The translations under genes were made by a program, and so were the position numbers. Positions 1 to 10,606 of a stretch of 64,000 nt of DNA are shown one piece after another. Origin of the DNA: Oscarella lobularis (taxonomy: Eukaryota; Porifera; Homoscleromorpha; Homosclerophorida; Oscarellidae). Where the stretch lies: NCBI RefSeq assembly GCF_947507565.1, contig NC_089183.1, forward strand, positions 2,170,001 through 2,234,000, read 5' to 3'. The notes under the pieces are model-generated. The model was given only the letters and a program-made list of their open reading frames with translations. It ran no database searches and had not been told where the DNA came from. How positions within the stretch are numbered: the first letter of the stretch is position 1; every line of letters starts with the position of its first letter.

Positions 1-662
1 TTGCGTATAAATGAAATAGCTGTCTATGATTTTGTACCCACGCGCGGTACTTATTTGCGCTTGCGCGGTAAAAAGTTCACTATTTCAAGCTCTTTTTAAC
101 AGACACCCTTGCCGTGTTTCTATAAAGTTTACCTAAGTAACAATGGAAGCGCACAGTTGCAGACTGGCCAACCTTCCCTTTTCCGGACTTTCAAAATATC
201 ATGAGCTTTTTCAAAATAGGCGGTCTTTTGGGCCTCTTTGTTCTAGCAGGGCGTAAAATAACTTTGCGTACGTAAATTTGTGTTGAATGACTTCTCAGCG
301 ACAAACGCTTGATGTCAAAAACACATAATTAAACAAACCACGCCCTTACTCTGACGTGCAACGCCCTAAAAAATTTTTTCCTAGCCTCCGCCATTATTTT
401 TTCAACGGTACAGCCAGGTTGAGCAGTCTGCACTATTGAACGGCCAGGGTTAGGTAACTGCAGTTTACTAGACTGTGGGTTATTTATAGAGGGCCAAAAA
501 ATGCTTGAAACACAACGCACTTCTTCTTAATTAATTAAAAATTAACATTTACAAAGCTGCACTTCCTGAACTCATATAGTCAAATTCGTTTTTACCGCGC
601 AAGCGCAAATAAGTACCGCGCGTGGGTACAAAATCATAGACAGCTATGTCATTTATACGCAA
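1..662. mobile_element. Non-autonomous DNA transposon with ~73-bp TIRs
   Basis: The first ~73 bases return as a near-perfect reverse complement at 589-662; I see one internal mismatch. The interior has no convincing coding sequence: its longest ORF, about 63 codons on the minus strand, resembles nothing I know. The left end coincides with the window edge, so the element may begin a few bases earlier and no target-site duplication can be read. Best described as a MITE-like derivative of an unidentified TIR family. Confidence 0.8.
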
Positions 663-813
663 ATAACTGTTCATTTTTTGCACTAATCACTAATCACTGT
701 TCACTGTTAACTGATCACTAATCCATTGATTTTTGACACTGTTGTAGCGCCATATAAACGAGGCTAGTAGTATAGATCGGTTTATGCGATCAGAACAAGT
801 GAAACTGGTATTG

Positions 814-960
814 TAGACCGGTTTTTAGAAGCGGTTCGGCCAAGGTAAGTGAAATAGACCGGTTTTTAAAAGCGGTTCGGCCAATGTAAGTCGAATAGAC
901 CGGTTTTTAGAAGCGGTTCGGGCACGTAGACCGGTTTTTAGAAGCGGTTCGGGCACGGTA
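814..960. repeat. Tandem repeat, 4 units (41/41/31 bp spacing)
   Basis: Units begin at 814, 855, 896 and 927. Each carries the core TAGACCGGTTTTTAGAAGCG (one unit has AAAAG in place of TAGAAG) followed by GTTCGG. The first two spacers hold splice-donor-like or donor-related strings (GGTAAGT, ATGTAAGT), and the array ends in GGTAAG. No reading frame runs through it. Function unknown. Confidence 0.85.
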
Positions 961-1889
961 AGACTTTTGGCACGAATAACGCGTCATACCGGAACGCGTG
1001 CGCAGAAGTAGGAAGCGGTCCAATCTGGGCCATCAAAGCTCGTTTGGTGCGCCGATCAGCTCGAATAAGTCATCTCGTTCGTTTCTGCATCTTGATCGCG
1101 TCCTGTAGACGCGATTTGACAATCGCTATTCGTTGCAGAGACGATTTCCCCCCTTTCTTGGCTCGTTCGAACCCGAAAGGCCTCACGAATGCGCAAAGAA
1201 GATGCAGGTATCGTGTAAGACGACAGAAGATTTGTATATGGAGAGGCTCTCTCCCCAAAAGACAATAAATGAGCTTCGAGGTCTTCTTCTGCTTATCGAA
1301 ACTTGAAGATCTCGCGTCTTCATTTTAGGAGAAGATGGCGTTGCATGCGTTAGGTACTGCCGTTTTCTTTTCGTACTAGAGCTGTAAATCATTGGTTTGT
1401 GGTTTCTGCGACGAACCGTACGTTGCCGCTCTTCGCTACGGCTTCCTCGTCGCTTCGGAAGCACGGAGTGTCGATTTCAAAAGGGGCGTCTTCACACGAG
1501 AGATCGTCTCTATATGTCATTGGAGAAAGGCAGAAGCAATAAAGACAAGGCGCCCTACTAGTCTCTAGAAAACGTCAGGATATTGAGTTTCGCCTCATAA
1601 TTATAGGTTGTCAAGGGAGACCCTCTTCCCGGGGTCAAATTGATGTAAGGATGGGGTTCCTCGTACTGTTGGCTTCATTTGACGATATTTTTTAGGTTCC
1701 CTCTTGCGCCGACATTCGGCAGTCTTATCGAAAACTTATTGGCGCCTGGGCCCCAAGCGATGGAAACGCAGATCACAGCAGTTTACTATCGCGACTTCAG
1801 GACACTGACTGACTTTCTCACGTAGGACATATCTCTATAAGAAAATTATTTCTATTACAATGTTAATTTATGTAAATATATTTATCTGT
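961..1889. other. No supported gene
   Basis: Several ORFs of 60-95 codons overlap on both strands without family resemblance, splice coherence or compositional distinction. The right part (about 1730-1890) leads into the myotubularin relic and may hold unrecognisable upstream exons of it. Confidence 0.5.
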
Positions 1890-1895
1890 TGTCTA

Positions 1896-2380
1896 GGTTC
1901 GGACTCTTCTTTGACTTGCCGGAGCGGTCGTCGATCTTCTCGACGTTCAAATGGCATCGGTTCTAGTCGGCTTGGAAGACGGCTGGGATCGACGACTCAG
2001 ATTGTCTCGTTAGCGCGGATTCTTCTCGATTCCTACTATAGAAAGACGAACGGTTTTCACACGCTGCTCGAGAAGGAGTGGCTCGCTTTTGGGCACCATT
2101 TCAGCGAGAGAAACAAACAGACGACGGCGTTCACTCTGCCCAATTTTCCTTCTCTTTCGCGACGCTTTTTATCAGGTACTGTGGGTGGGGCGTATATATC
2201 CGTAATTTTTTTATTTTCTTTTTCTTTTATAGATTTTGATACAGTTTCCGTTGTCGTTTTAATTCAACGTTTTCTTCTTGGAGGCGACCTATTATCAGTC
2301 GTCTATGCGATTCGCTACGTTTCTGTTCGATTCGGGGAAGGAGCGATGCACCGAGGGTCAAACTCACCGTCAAGGTAATC
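1896..2380 (+). pseudogene. Myotubularin-family phosphatase fragment (decayed)
   Basis: Reading across frames gives the catalytic-loop surroundings of a myotubularin-related lipid phosphatase: ASVLV..DGWDR, then [16 protein letters not shown], then [11 protein letters not shown], and after a ~60-bp intron (acceptor near 2230) [14 protein letters not shown] and [13 protein letters not shown]. The family normally has HCSDGWDRT. Here the His-Cys-Ser is replaced (GLE before DGWDR), one base is missing just after GWDR, and a TAA stands where the conserved Glu follows FPLSF. It is therefore an inactive fragment that joins directly to an unrelated kinase fragment downstream. Confidence 0.7.
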
Positions 2381-2435
2381 GCGCGAAGAAGATGTATTTT
2401 AGTAGTAGTGACGTTGCGTATTCGGTCGGTTTCTC

Positions 2436-2997
2436 CTATTTGACGTTCTATGAGCAGCTGTCCATTGCCATGGACATGATGTCAGCTATTGCGTACCTTC
2501 ATCAAGCGCGTCCCTCCACGGCGACATCCGTCCAACGAACGTTGTCTGACACGAGACATGAAAGCGAAGGTAGGCGACTTGGGCGCGACTCACATTATTG
2601 AGAGTTCTCTCTCCGTTGGTCCCATGAGTCTCAACTATCTCGCTCCTGAGCGGATGCCATGTGCCTGCTTCCAACTCATTGCCTAGCGACGTGCATAGTT
2701 TGGGCGTGGCATTGATTGAAATTTTCACTGCGGTGGGCCCTATTCCCGAGAAGAGGCAGACCGACTCAGTTGGAAGCCTTGGCTAGTCGTCCAAAATTAT
2801 TGCTTCTCTGTTCTTGTATGATTGACGGAGAGGCAGCAAATCGTCCGTCGTCGCAGAGCTGCTTCGACACTCTGAAAGGTGTTATTGAAAATCTTTTGGC
2901 ACTTCCAGAATTTTTTGCAGTGAAACGGTTAGTGAATGGAATCTTTGAAAGAAACGCTTACAGAGTCGTACTGTGTCTTGGTGTGCACACCCTTTGA
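2436..2997 (+). pseudogene. TKL kinase-domain fragment, paralog of the 28198-29018 kinase
   Basis: The DNA aligns with the C-terminal two thirds of the intact kinase exon at 28440-29000: YLTFYEQLSIAMD, AYLHQAR, HGDIRP, AKVGDLGATHII, YLAPERMP and the C-terminal VKRLVNG.FERN. About 10 bp is missing between the HQAR and HGDIRP codons, shifting the frame, and a second deletion follows the APE motif. It lacks the glycine loop and the catalytic lysine. It lies just upstream of a kelch gene of the same family, in reversed domain order relative to the intact gene, so it is a rearranged relic. Confidence 0.8.
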
Positions 2998-3084
2998 TAA
3001 GGGTTTGATCTTGACTCATTCTCTAGTATTTGCAATAAATTTTGACGTCGCGTGATTCGAATGGCTGCGCATGCGTACAGTTAA

Positions 3085-4444
3085 ATGGAGTTGGAGTTGG
3101 AGGTGGTGGAGGAGGAGTCAAGCTCCCTTACCAGCGACGACTTTTCGACCAGCGACGACTCAGAAAGTAGCGACGATTCGCTAGAACCCGAGGAGCGATG
3201 GAGCCATGAAAGCGCTGTGGTCGATGGTCGTCTCTACCTCTTCGGTGGCTGGAATGGGGCAGAATACTTCAATCGCAATGAAATCTGGATTATGAATCTA
3301 CGCGTTGGGAGGTCGAGAAGGAAATGGCGCCGTCGTATGGCTCGAGGCCGACTGGTTCCTCCGCCTTGCGAAGGAGCACGATGCATCGTGATCGATAAGA
3401 AGATCTACTCTTACGGCGGAGAGAAGGCAAACGGTAGTTACCTGGGACTCGTTTATCGTCTCGATCCAAAGAAACTGGAGTGGATCGAAGTAGCCACGCC
3501 CGTCGGAGGAAAGAAACCTGCCCCACGCGCATTTTGCTGTTTGTGTGCTATTGGATCGAGAATGATCATGTTTGGGGGAAAGAGCGAAAGGATACCTTCT
3601 GGCCAACTCCAGCCTGAGGCGACTCAGGATGCTGAAGGGTGGAATAATGAGATCTACGAATTTAAATTTGAAGAGGAAAATGAGAAAGGTGAATTATTGT
3701 AGATTTCTGTGAGTGTAAATTTAGTGTTTATCGTAGGAATGTGGTTGGAATCGAAGTTTAGTGGAACGAAGCCCAAACCACTACAGTTAGCTGCCATGGC
3801 AACCATTGACCGACATCAAGCATTTCTTCATGGAAAAGATATAGACAACAAAAGTCACTCAGTTGTGCTGGAGTTACTAAATAAAGTAAATATTAAATGT
3901 TGGTGTCTAATAGTAATTGCTTGTTTAGTGCTGGATTAGCATTGATTTTGAAGTGCAGCCGTCACCTAGATGGGGTCATACAATTAGTCCATTAGCGAAA
4001 GAAGGACTGGAAGAGAGATCGCTTTGTCTTCTCATTGGTGGTTCTAACGTCAGTGGCGCGGAGTCGTTTTACGTTTTGGATATTGATGATTGTAAAGCGC
4101 ATCAGGTTTGTCACAATGATATCCTCATTATTTATAATTTTTGCTTAATTAAGATGGCTGTTGCTCACGACTTTAAAAACGTTTTTTGCCACACTTCTCA
4201 CTGTGTGCATAATGTTGACGAGACTACTGACGTTCTTGTTTATGACGAGGGTCTCAAATATTTTCATCTTGGTATTGCGTGATTTTTTGACTTTATATTC
4301 ATGGTAATTTTTATAAATTAAGATTCGAGAAACGAATCGTACATGAAAATTGAAGAAGAATTGCGCTTGTCGATCTTTCAAATCGAGCGCGATGAAATGG
4401 AAATTAAGCGCGAGTTGCAACACCTTCAACGCAGGGGGGGTTGA
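3085..4444 (+). CDS. Kelch-propeller gene, truncated paralog of the kelch-coiled-coil-kinase gene
   Basis: Five exons fit: 3085-3688, 3737-3885, 3929-4105, 4154-4271 and 4323-4444. They total 1170 nt (389 aa) and rejoin in phase at every junction, matching the exon plan of the 26392-29018 gene. An acidic Ser/Asp/Glu-rich N-terminus (to about residue 45) precedes kelch repeats with motifs RLYLFGGW, YSYGGEK, MIMFGGK and LLIGG, and the last exon starts the coiled coil. The frame ends inside the terminal G-run of an inserted TIR element, which supplies the TGA stop, and no kinase follows. It could encode a kinase-less propeller. Expression is unknown. ATG 3085 is the first in-frame start. Confidence 0.7.
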
Positions 4445-5652
4445 TCGTTAGCGCGCTAGGCAGCCACGCCCTTTCTTGAACCTCGATTTTCTACCTTCTA
4501 ACGAATCTTTTTCTACCACCTAAACAGAAGGGCAAAGGTTCTTTTTTCAGTAGAAATAGCCCGTGGCTTTTCCGAGTGCTTTTGTGCTCTTTTTATGGAC
4601 TTCGCTGTCTGTACCTAAAACAGCTCCGTGACCTTCGCTGCCTTACGCTAAACGTATTCCATCTATTGAAACCTTTGCCTTTGGTCCTTGTAATGCCTGC
4701 CGTGACTCGTGGCGCCTAATTTTCTCTATCCTTCACGAACATACGGCCTGTTTAGGCGATCGAACGCCACACCAACACTCCAAGCCATGTTTGCTCAGCC
4801 GTTTACCTAGAGTTCCTTGATAAAATACTTGGCTATCCCTTGATGCGTTTTTTTGGGCAATCATTGTTTTTTTAGCCAGCACTAGTTGTCATTCACCATT
4901 ATGCACATTTCAAGTTCCATTATGCGTGTAATGGTATCTAAAATTTAGCTTGACGCCTAAAGAACATAAACGACAGCGGAGGAGCACGTCTCTGTCTTAC
5001 ACGAGCCGACGTTTTGACTCAGAAAATTGAGATCAAAAGTAAACGAACTTTACACTTACCGCATCGTAACATCGATTCAGCGTCTCCACCCGTGAACTCA
5101 TCTGCTGCAGTCTGATAACTGTATTTGATAACTGTCAGGTGGTTAGGCACGAGGCGAAACGAGTTGAGATCGTCTTCCGACGTCCATGGCTTCCATGGCA
5201 ACAAACTCTTCTTACACGGGAGGCTGAGTATCTCGAGGCCTAGCGGTTCTCGCATTTCGACGACAGTGTTTGGGAGAGGGACTCAGACCAGCTCCACTCA
5301 AATACGCTTCATCCGAGCGGCAAACTTGCGTGTCGAAAGATATCATCGCTTTTTTCGTATGAAAAACGAAAAACGAACAGCGCCACGAGTCACAGCCTGA
5401 AGCTCCATCACCTAATGCAGCGGAATGTCTTGCAAAGATCTAAACGCCGGAATGGAAACCGCGAGAACGGAGGTGTTTTATACGAGTGGTCGTGCTCGAT
5501 AGCTACAGGTTCGCCAAGTCTGTAGCTGGCATCAGCGACTTCATTTTCGAGAAGGACCACATCCATGAACTAAAAATGATGAGCGACTGGGGAAAAAAGT
5601 TCGTTTCGCTAGATGGTCTTGGCAACCTAGCGCGCTAACGATCAACCCCCCC
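4434..5652. mobile_element. 1.2-kb TIR element inserted in the kelch coiled-coil exon
   Basis: 27-bp TIRs, beginning with seven G and then TTGATCGTTAGCGCGCTAGG, lie at 4434-4460 and inverted at 5626-5652. The interior (ORFs of 78-91 codons) shows no transposase. The left end interrupts the coiled-coil exon of the preceding kelch gene. The right flank does not continue that exon but enters receptor-gene upstream sequence, so either the insertion was followed by rearrangement or the element sits at a breakpoint. No clear target-site duplication is visible. Confidence 0.75.
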
Positions 5653-5689
5653 TGCCCCCTCCCTTCCCCTAGATGCGCCACTGGATTTG

Positions 5690-6361
5690 ACTTCTCAAAG
5701 AGAGCCAATCACCGTAAATATGCGTTATGATGCCTGAGGCAACCGGGCTCGCACCTGCTGGAGACCCGCGAAACGTTAATCACCTGGCCATGCAGTCGTC
5801 TGACAATTAAAGCGGCCTTCTCACTGAAGCCGTACGTCTACATAATGGAACCAAGGATATTTTTCTAAGCTAGCGTACGTTCTTATACAAACTTCTGGCT
5901 CTTTTGGTACGTCTCGCCCAAAACCTTGCGCGTCTGCCCGCTGTGTAAATTGACCATGAACAAGAAGAACGCAGGTGTATATTAGATTGCGATACTAGAT
6001 GCGCCGCGTACGCGGTATACGCTGCCCCGCGAAGGCCCACCTCATGCAGCTAGCTCAGTGCCTTTACATACGTTCCCTTGCCGTGTACGTGTGAATGGCT
6101 CTGCACGCTGGCAGCTAGCTGTCCCAGTCTTGTCTGAGAAAACGGCCGAAGCGTAGCGGCTAATTTCTACGTCAGCCACTAAATATATCACGTCGATGCA
6201 TCCGTTGACGTCACATGTACAGTGTCCACAAAGTACTTCTTTCGTTAGGTCACTTTGACTTAGTTGAATAAGTTTCAACAGAGTGCTTATAGAGAGTTAT
6301 GCATGGGCTCTGAAATAGTAGTGTCCTAAATGAAATTTTAGCTACTTTCTCTTTCGTATAG
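5690..6361 (+). promoter_or_regulatory. Upstream block of receptor gene A, shared with copy C
   Basis: This ~650-bp stretch is collinear with 14330-15001. Shared pieces include the 'acccgcgaaacgt' segment, GATATTTTTCTAAGCTAG, a block ending in gtgtatattagattgcgat, and the segment with acgtcacatgtacagtg just before the LDLa exon. Because it precedes both near-complete receptor genes, it probably holds the promoter and the missing first exon. No conserved ATG-plus-donor exon could be identified in both copies. Confidence 0.5.
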
Positions 6362-9296
6362 GTATTACATTGGTCGCTTTCTCTCTGCTCTTACGCGCAG
6401 TGCAACTTGAATCCGAAAAACAGCGCCTATTTACATGCACGTATCGCGGTGATTTTCAATGTCTCAACGGACAGTGCATTTCTCGACGTCATCGTTGCGA
6501 CGGAAACGTCGACTGCGGCGATGGCTCAGACGAAAACATTGATTGCGAACAACGAAGGAAACGTTCCAGCTGCTTCTCTTCCCAATTCCTTTGCGCAAAC
6601 GGAAAATGCATTCCAACACGATGGTACTGCAACGGTCGCAACGACTGTGGCGATTCATCAGATGAACGTTCCTGTTCTAGCTACTGCCGCCAAGATCCGT
6701 CACGGTTTTGGTGCAAAAATGACGACCGTTGTATTCTTCAAACTTCTCGCTGCGACGGTCGCAACGACTGTGGCGATTTTTCAGATGAACGTAACTGTTC
6801 TAGCTACTGTCGCCAAGATCCGTCACGGTTTTGGTGCAATAATGACGACAGTTGTCTTCGTCTATCTTCTCGCTGCGACGGTCTCAACGACTGTGGCGAT
6901 TTTTCAGATGAACGTAACTGTTCTAGCTACTGCCGCCAAGATCCGTCACGGTTTTGGTGCCAGAATGAAGGTCGTTGTATTCTTCAAACTGATCGCTGCG
7001 ACGGGCACAACGACTGTGGCGATTTTTCAGATGAACGTAACTGTTTTAGCTCCTGCCGCCAAGATCCGACCCTGTTTTTGTGCAAAAAGGAAGGCATGTG
7101 TATTCTTCTAAATTATCGCTGCGACGGCCACGACAACTGTGGCGATTTTTCAGACGAACTATGCTGTGACAGGGAAACTAGCAGTTCAATTAGGGTTTGG
7201 CCGTGTGGCGACGGAAGTTGTATTCCAAGAAGCTACCGCTGTGACGGTGACAACGACTGTGCCGATTTATCAGATGAACAAAACTGCTTTAGCGACTGCC
7301 AGCGAGATACGTCAAGGTATTGGTGTAGGAATAACAGCCGTTGTATTCGTCAAAGCTTCCTTTGCAATGGTGTCAACGACTGTGGCGATTCATCAGATGA
7401 ACAATGCTGTGACGGTGACACTAGCATCCAGGAATGGAAGTGCGACGACGGAAGTTGTATTCATCAAAGTCACCGATGCGACGGTGATTACGACTGCCAA
7501 GACCAGTCAGACGAAAACAACTGCGGTAAGACATGCAATAATGCGAATCATACCGCGAAAACATGCATGATAGCAAAGTAACCTCTCCAGTACCTATGCG
7601 TTCTTTGAGATCAGATATCTCAGATTAGCTAAAAACCTATAACTGCAATTGCTAAGTATTAAAATTTGGCAAAGGCAGAGAAAGGGTGTGAAAACGCCGT
7701 GCTTGAAATTGTATACATCCTGATCTAAAATAGTACGTAATGAAGCTAAGGTACTTTCGGAAAAACAATTGGGAGTATGCCATAGATGTAATAATGCGCA
7801 CCCTTCTACGCTGAAAATAGAAGATGATGATCAATCGATTTCTTTTTAGACATTGGAAATTCTGCTGTGACTATTGCTGTTCCAACATGTCTCTGCGCGG
7901 TGATAATTTTGATAATTACTCCTGCAATGATATATTGGTGTAGAAAACATTTTGTCTGTGAATGCGACCACCAACGTCGCTCGAAAGAAAGAAAAGTACC
8001 TGTCCTGCAAAATGTCCTTGAAATAAAAACCTGCTCAAATGAACTTTGGGATTCTGACATTGTTGCGGAAATAGGTGGCTTGGGCGTTTGCCCAACGCGA
8101 CTAACCATAGAGAAAGACATCGGGGAAGGTCCATTGCCTAATTAAATAACTCTTTTGTGAAATGCTCAATTATCTATTTGTAGGTAGTTTCGGAAGAGTC
8201 TACAAATGTCTGTTAAACGGGAGTACTGTTGCCGCAAAATCAGCTAAATCAGGTCATAGATATATATTTGAATAAGAATGCGAAAGTCTATTGAACAATG
8301 TAGGAGTGAACATGCGTGATTTCATATTTGAAGCCCTTCGAATGAAATGTCTTAGTCATCGAAATGTTATGACGCTGCTTGGCATTTGCTGGTCTCCGAA
8401 TTCTGAACATGAGCAATACTACAGACCGTTGATACTGCTTCCGTACATGGTTTTACAAGACTTAAGAAACTATTTGCGCAAGCAGCAATCACTTTATGTT
8501 CTAACTTCTCCAGCTGAGGACAATGAAGACGTGGCTATGCCCCGTGACGTAACTTTTGTTGCTATTTTATATTTCATTTCGCTTATTATGCGATTTTAGC
8601 TATTCAGACTTCTTCAGTTTGGATATCAAATTGCAAAAGGAATGGAGTATTTGTCAGGAAAAATGATACTACATCGAGATTTGGCAGCACGGAATTGCAT
8701 GTATTGATCAACGTCTTCAATCGTTCTAGTTTCACCAAGTGAATAATTTTAGGGTGGACTGGGATCTCACTATCAAAATATCCGATTTTGGATTAGCCCG
8801 AGCATTGGAAAAAGACAAGGACTACTACCGGAATACACCAGACAAAGCTGCTCTCCCAATTCGCTGGGTTGCTTTAGAAGGTTTAGCGGAGGGGATATTT
8901 ACAACAAAAAGTGACGTCGTGAGTCAGTCAGACCGCAAACTAGAACAAGTATAGTAATTTGGCGTCGATACAGTGGTCGTATGGCATTACGGTGTGGGAA
9001 GTAATGACAATGGGAATGACTCCATATCCTGGGGTTCCTGTCGCTAGCCTTGTTCCGCTTCTTCAAGAGGGAATGCGACTCAACCAACCTAAGCATTGTC
9101 CTGATCGAATGTAAACTACTAACGATCATTGATATCGCGCCGTTGCTTTAAGTATTTGTTTGTCTTATGAAGGTTCAAGATAATGGCTGAATGTTGGTTG
9201 GAAAACCCAGAAGAACGACCGTCGTTTCAGGTATTGGCCAACGAAGTCAGTGAGTTCATGTTGGCAACCAAAGCAGCAGAATACACAAGTGTTTAG
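6362..9296 (+). CDS. LDLa-repeat receptor tyrosine kinase, copy A (one in-frame stop)
   Basis: A predicted type I membrane receptor kinase. Exons 6362-7525, 7850-8128, 8184-8548, 8600-8700, 8753-8918, 8974-9110 and 9173-9296 rejoin in phase. Exon 1 gives a hydrophobic leader ([12 protein letters not shown]) and nine LDLa modules with Cys and SDE calcium motifs; modules 3-5 are near-identical 123-nt units. Exon 2 holds the TM segment ([12 protein letters not shown]). The kinase has [30 protein letters not shown], a DYYRN activation loop, RWVALEG and [18 protein letters not shown] at 8273-8275, where copy C has TAC (Tyr), would end translation early in the kinase N-lobe. The initiating ATG lies in an unfound 5' exon. 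Either a recent pseudogene, a truncated receptor or an assembly error. Confidence 0.8.
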
Positions 9297-10208
9297 CAGC
9301 CGACAGTGACTGTTGAACTCTCTTACTGTTTCAAACTAGTTTAGGCATTACAACAGTCAATGACGTCTAGCTGATTTTTAGTTATGGATTTCGTTTGTGC
9401 TGGTATCTTTTTTGCATAGACTAGATAACTTGTGCTGTTGAAACTTGAGAGTGAAACTCGAATAGTGCAGAAATTACCTTAACTTGAAAGGCCAACTCCT
9501 TTGTCGGGGTCTATATCCCCGGGTAGAATGTCACCACCGGCCTGGAGAAAAGTAACTGCGTTCTCAGGCTCGTTATTACTAACGACGCATTTCGTTTCAA
9601 GGTCATGTTGTTCTTCAGGTAGACATATTCACTGCACATGATGTTACGCGCGAGAGAAACTCGGAGAGACAATAGGACTAATGACGTTGGATCTCCCTCA
9701 AGTGAGAATGATTCTCTAAAATTAAATGACTACCCTACATTGGAGCGTTCCCTTTACATTCGCTCGGCGGCCGGGTTCCTCGCGCGGGGCCTCGATCTGC
9801 ATGATGATCGAAGGCGACCGGCATTTGGAAGAGACGACGAAGCGATGCTAGTATAAAAACCCCGCTCCGTCAAACAGTTCGTGCGAGTCCAAATTGGCAA
9901 AGAGAGAACGCTTCAAGGGGGTGCGGAAAAGAAAGTGTCCCGTCCAATGCTTCTTAGAACTTGAGAGTGAGCTATCGATTGCGATGCGCTTTGCAGTTGT
10001 AGATCGCTGCAGAAAACGATCGAGCCGGATCGATCCGAAAGAAACAGGCACCCGATATCGCCCATACGCTTACCGACGCCGTATTTTGCATCGTTGTTGG
10101 CTCCCACGCGGTAATCGTCGAGGAAATCGGCTGTTTTCTTCGCCTAAAGCCACGTTCTTCAACGTTTGCGTTCTTCTAGATCACGTGATATCAATTTTTT
10201 CTCTGCGT
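9297..10208. repeat. 3' flank of receptor copy A, collinear with 17853-18800
   Basis: Sequence after the stop matches the flank of copy C, including 'ggggtctatatccccgggtagaatgtcacc' near 9510 and the CG-rich block at 9740-10180. This shows that the array is a segmental tandem duplication reaching well beyond the gene. Open frames here (for example 9894-10217) are mirrored by frames at 18329-18796 but differ in length and carry no known domain, so I do not call them genes. Confidence 0.7.
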
Positions 10209-10590
10209 AGGAACTGAGAAACGATAGGATGGACCCGAGGACTCTGACATATCTTTCTGTCTTACAAATTGTTTTTGGGCGACATCTGTGTATTCTAAGT
10301 AGAGTCCTCTATCTAGTTTCGAACGCATCAAGTTTGGAACAGGCGTTTATACCTTAAAACAGACTAGGATAAAAAACTTTCAAAAGCGAAAATGTAGCAC
10401 AATAACTCACAAATCTTGGTGTAAAATTGCAGCTCTCTCCAAGCGCAGTTAGAAGAGGAAGAAGTCATGTGATCGGTGTTTCGAACACACCCATTGGCTT
10501 TGGAACAGCCTCTCTAAGTCTGTTATCCGTTATCGCACAGAGACGTGCTATATACCGTTGGAAAGCTTAAAGCCTCTTCAATTTCAATGT
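10209..10590. repeat. Dispersed repeat, paired with 22195-23065
   Basis: Matches the later copy from 'gagaaacgata.gatggacccgagg' through 'gcacagagacgtgctat' to 'ccgttggaaagcttaaagcc'. The copy at 22195-23065 has about 460 bp of extra sequence in the middle. Contains no coding evidence. Confidence 0.7.
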
Positions 10591-10606
10591 GTAATAATAA
10601 ATAAAC

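Noticed and set aside
6407-7570. Long second-frame ORFs (234 and 143 codons) across the LDLa exon of receptor A
   Set aside because: They are shifted shadows of the repeat-rich LDLa frame; the translation is Ala/Val/Thr-rich repeats without motif.
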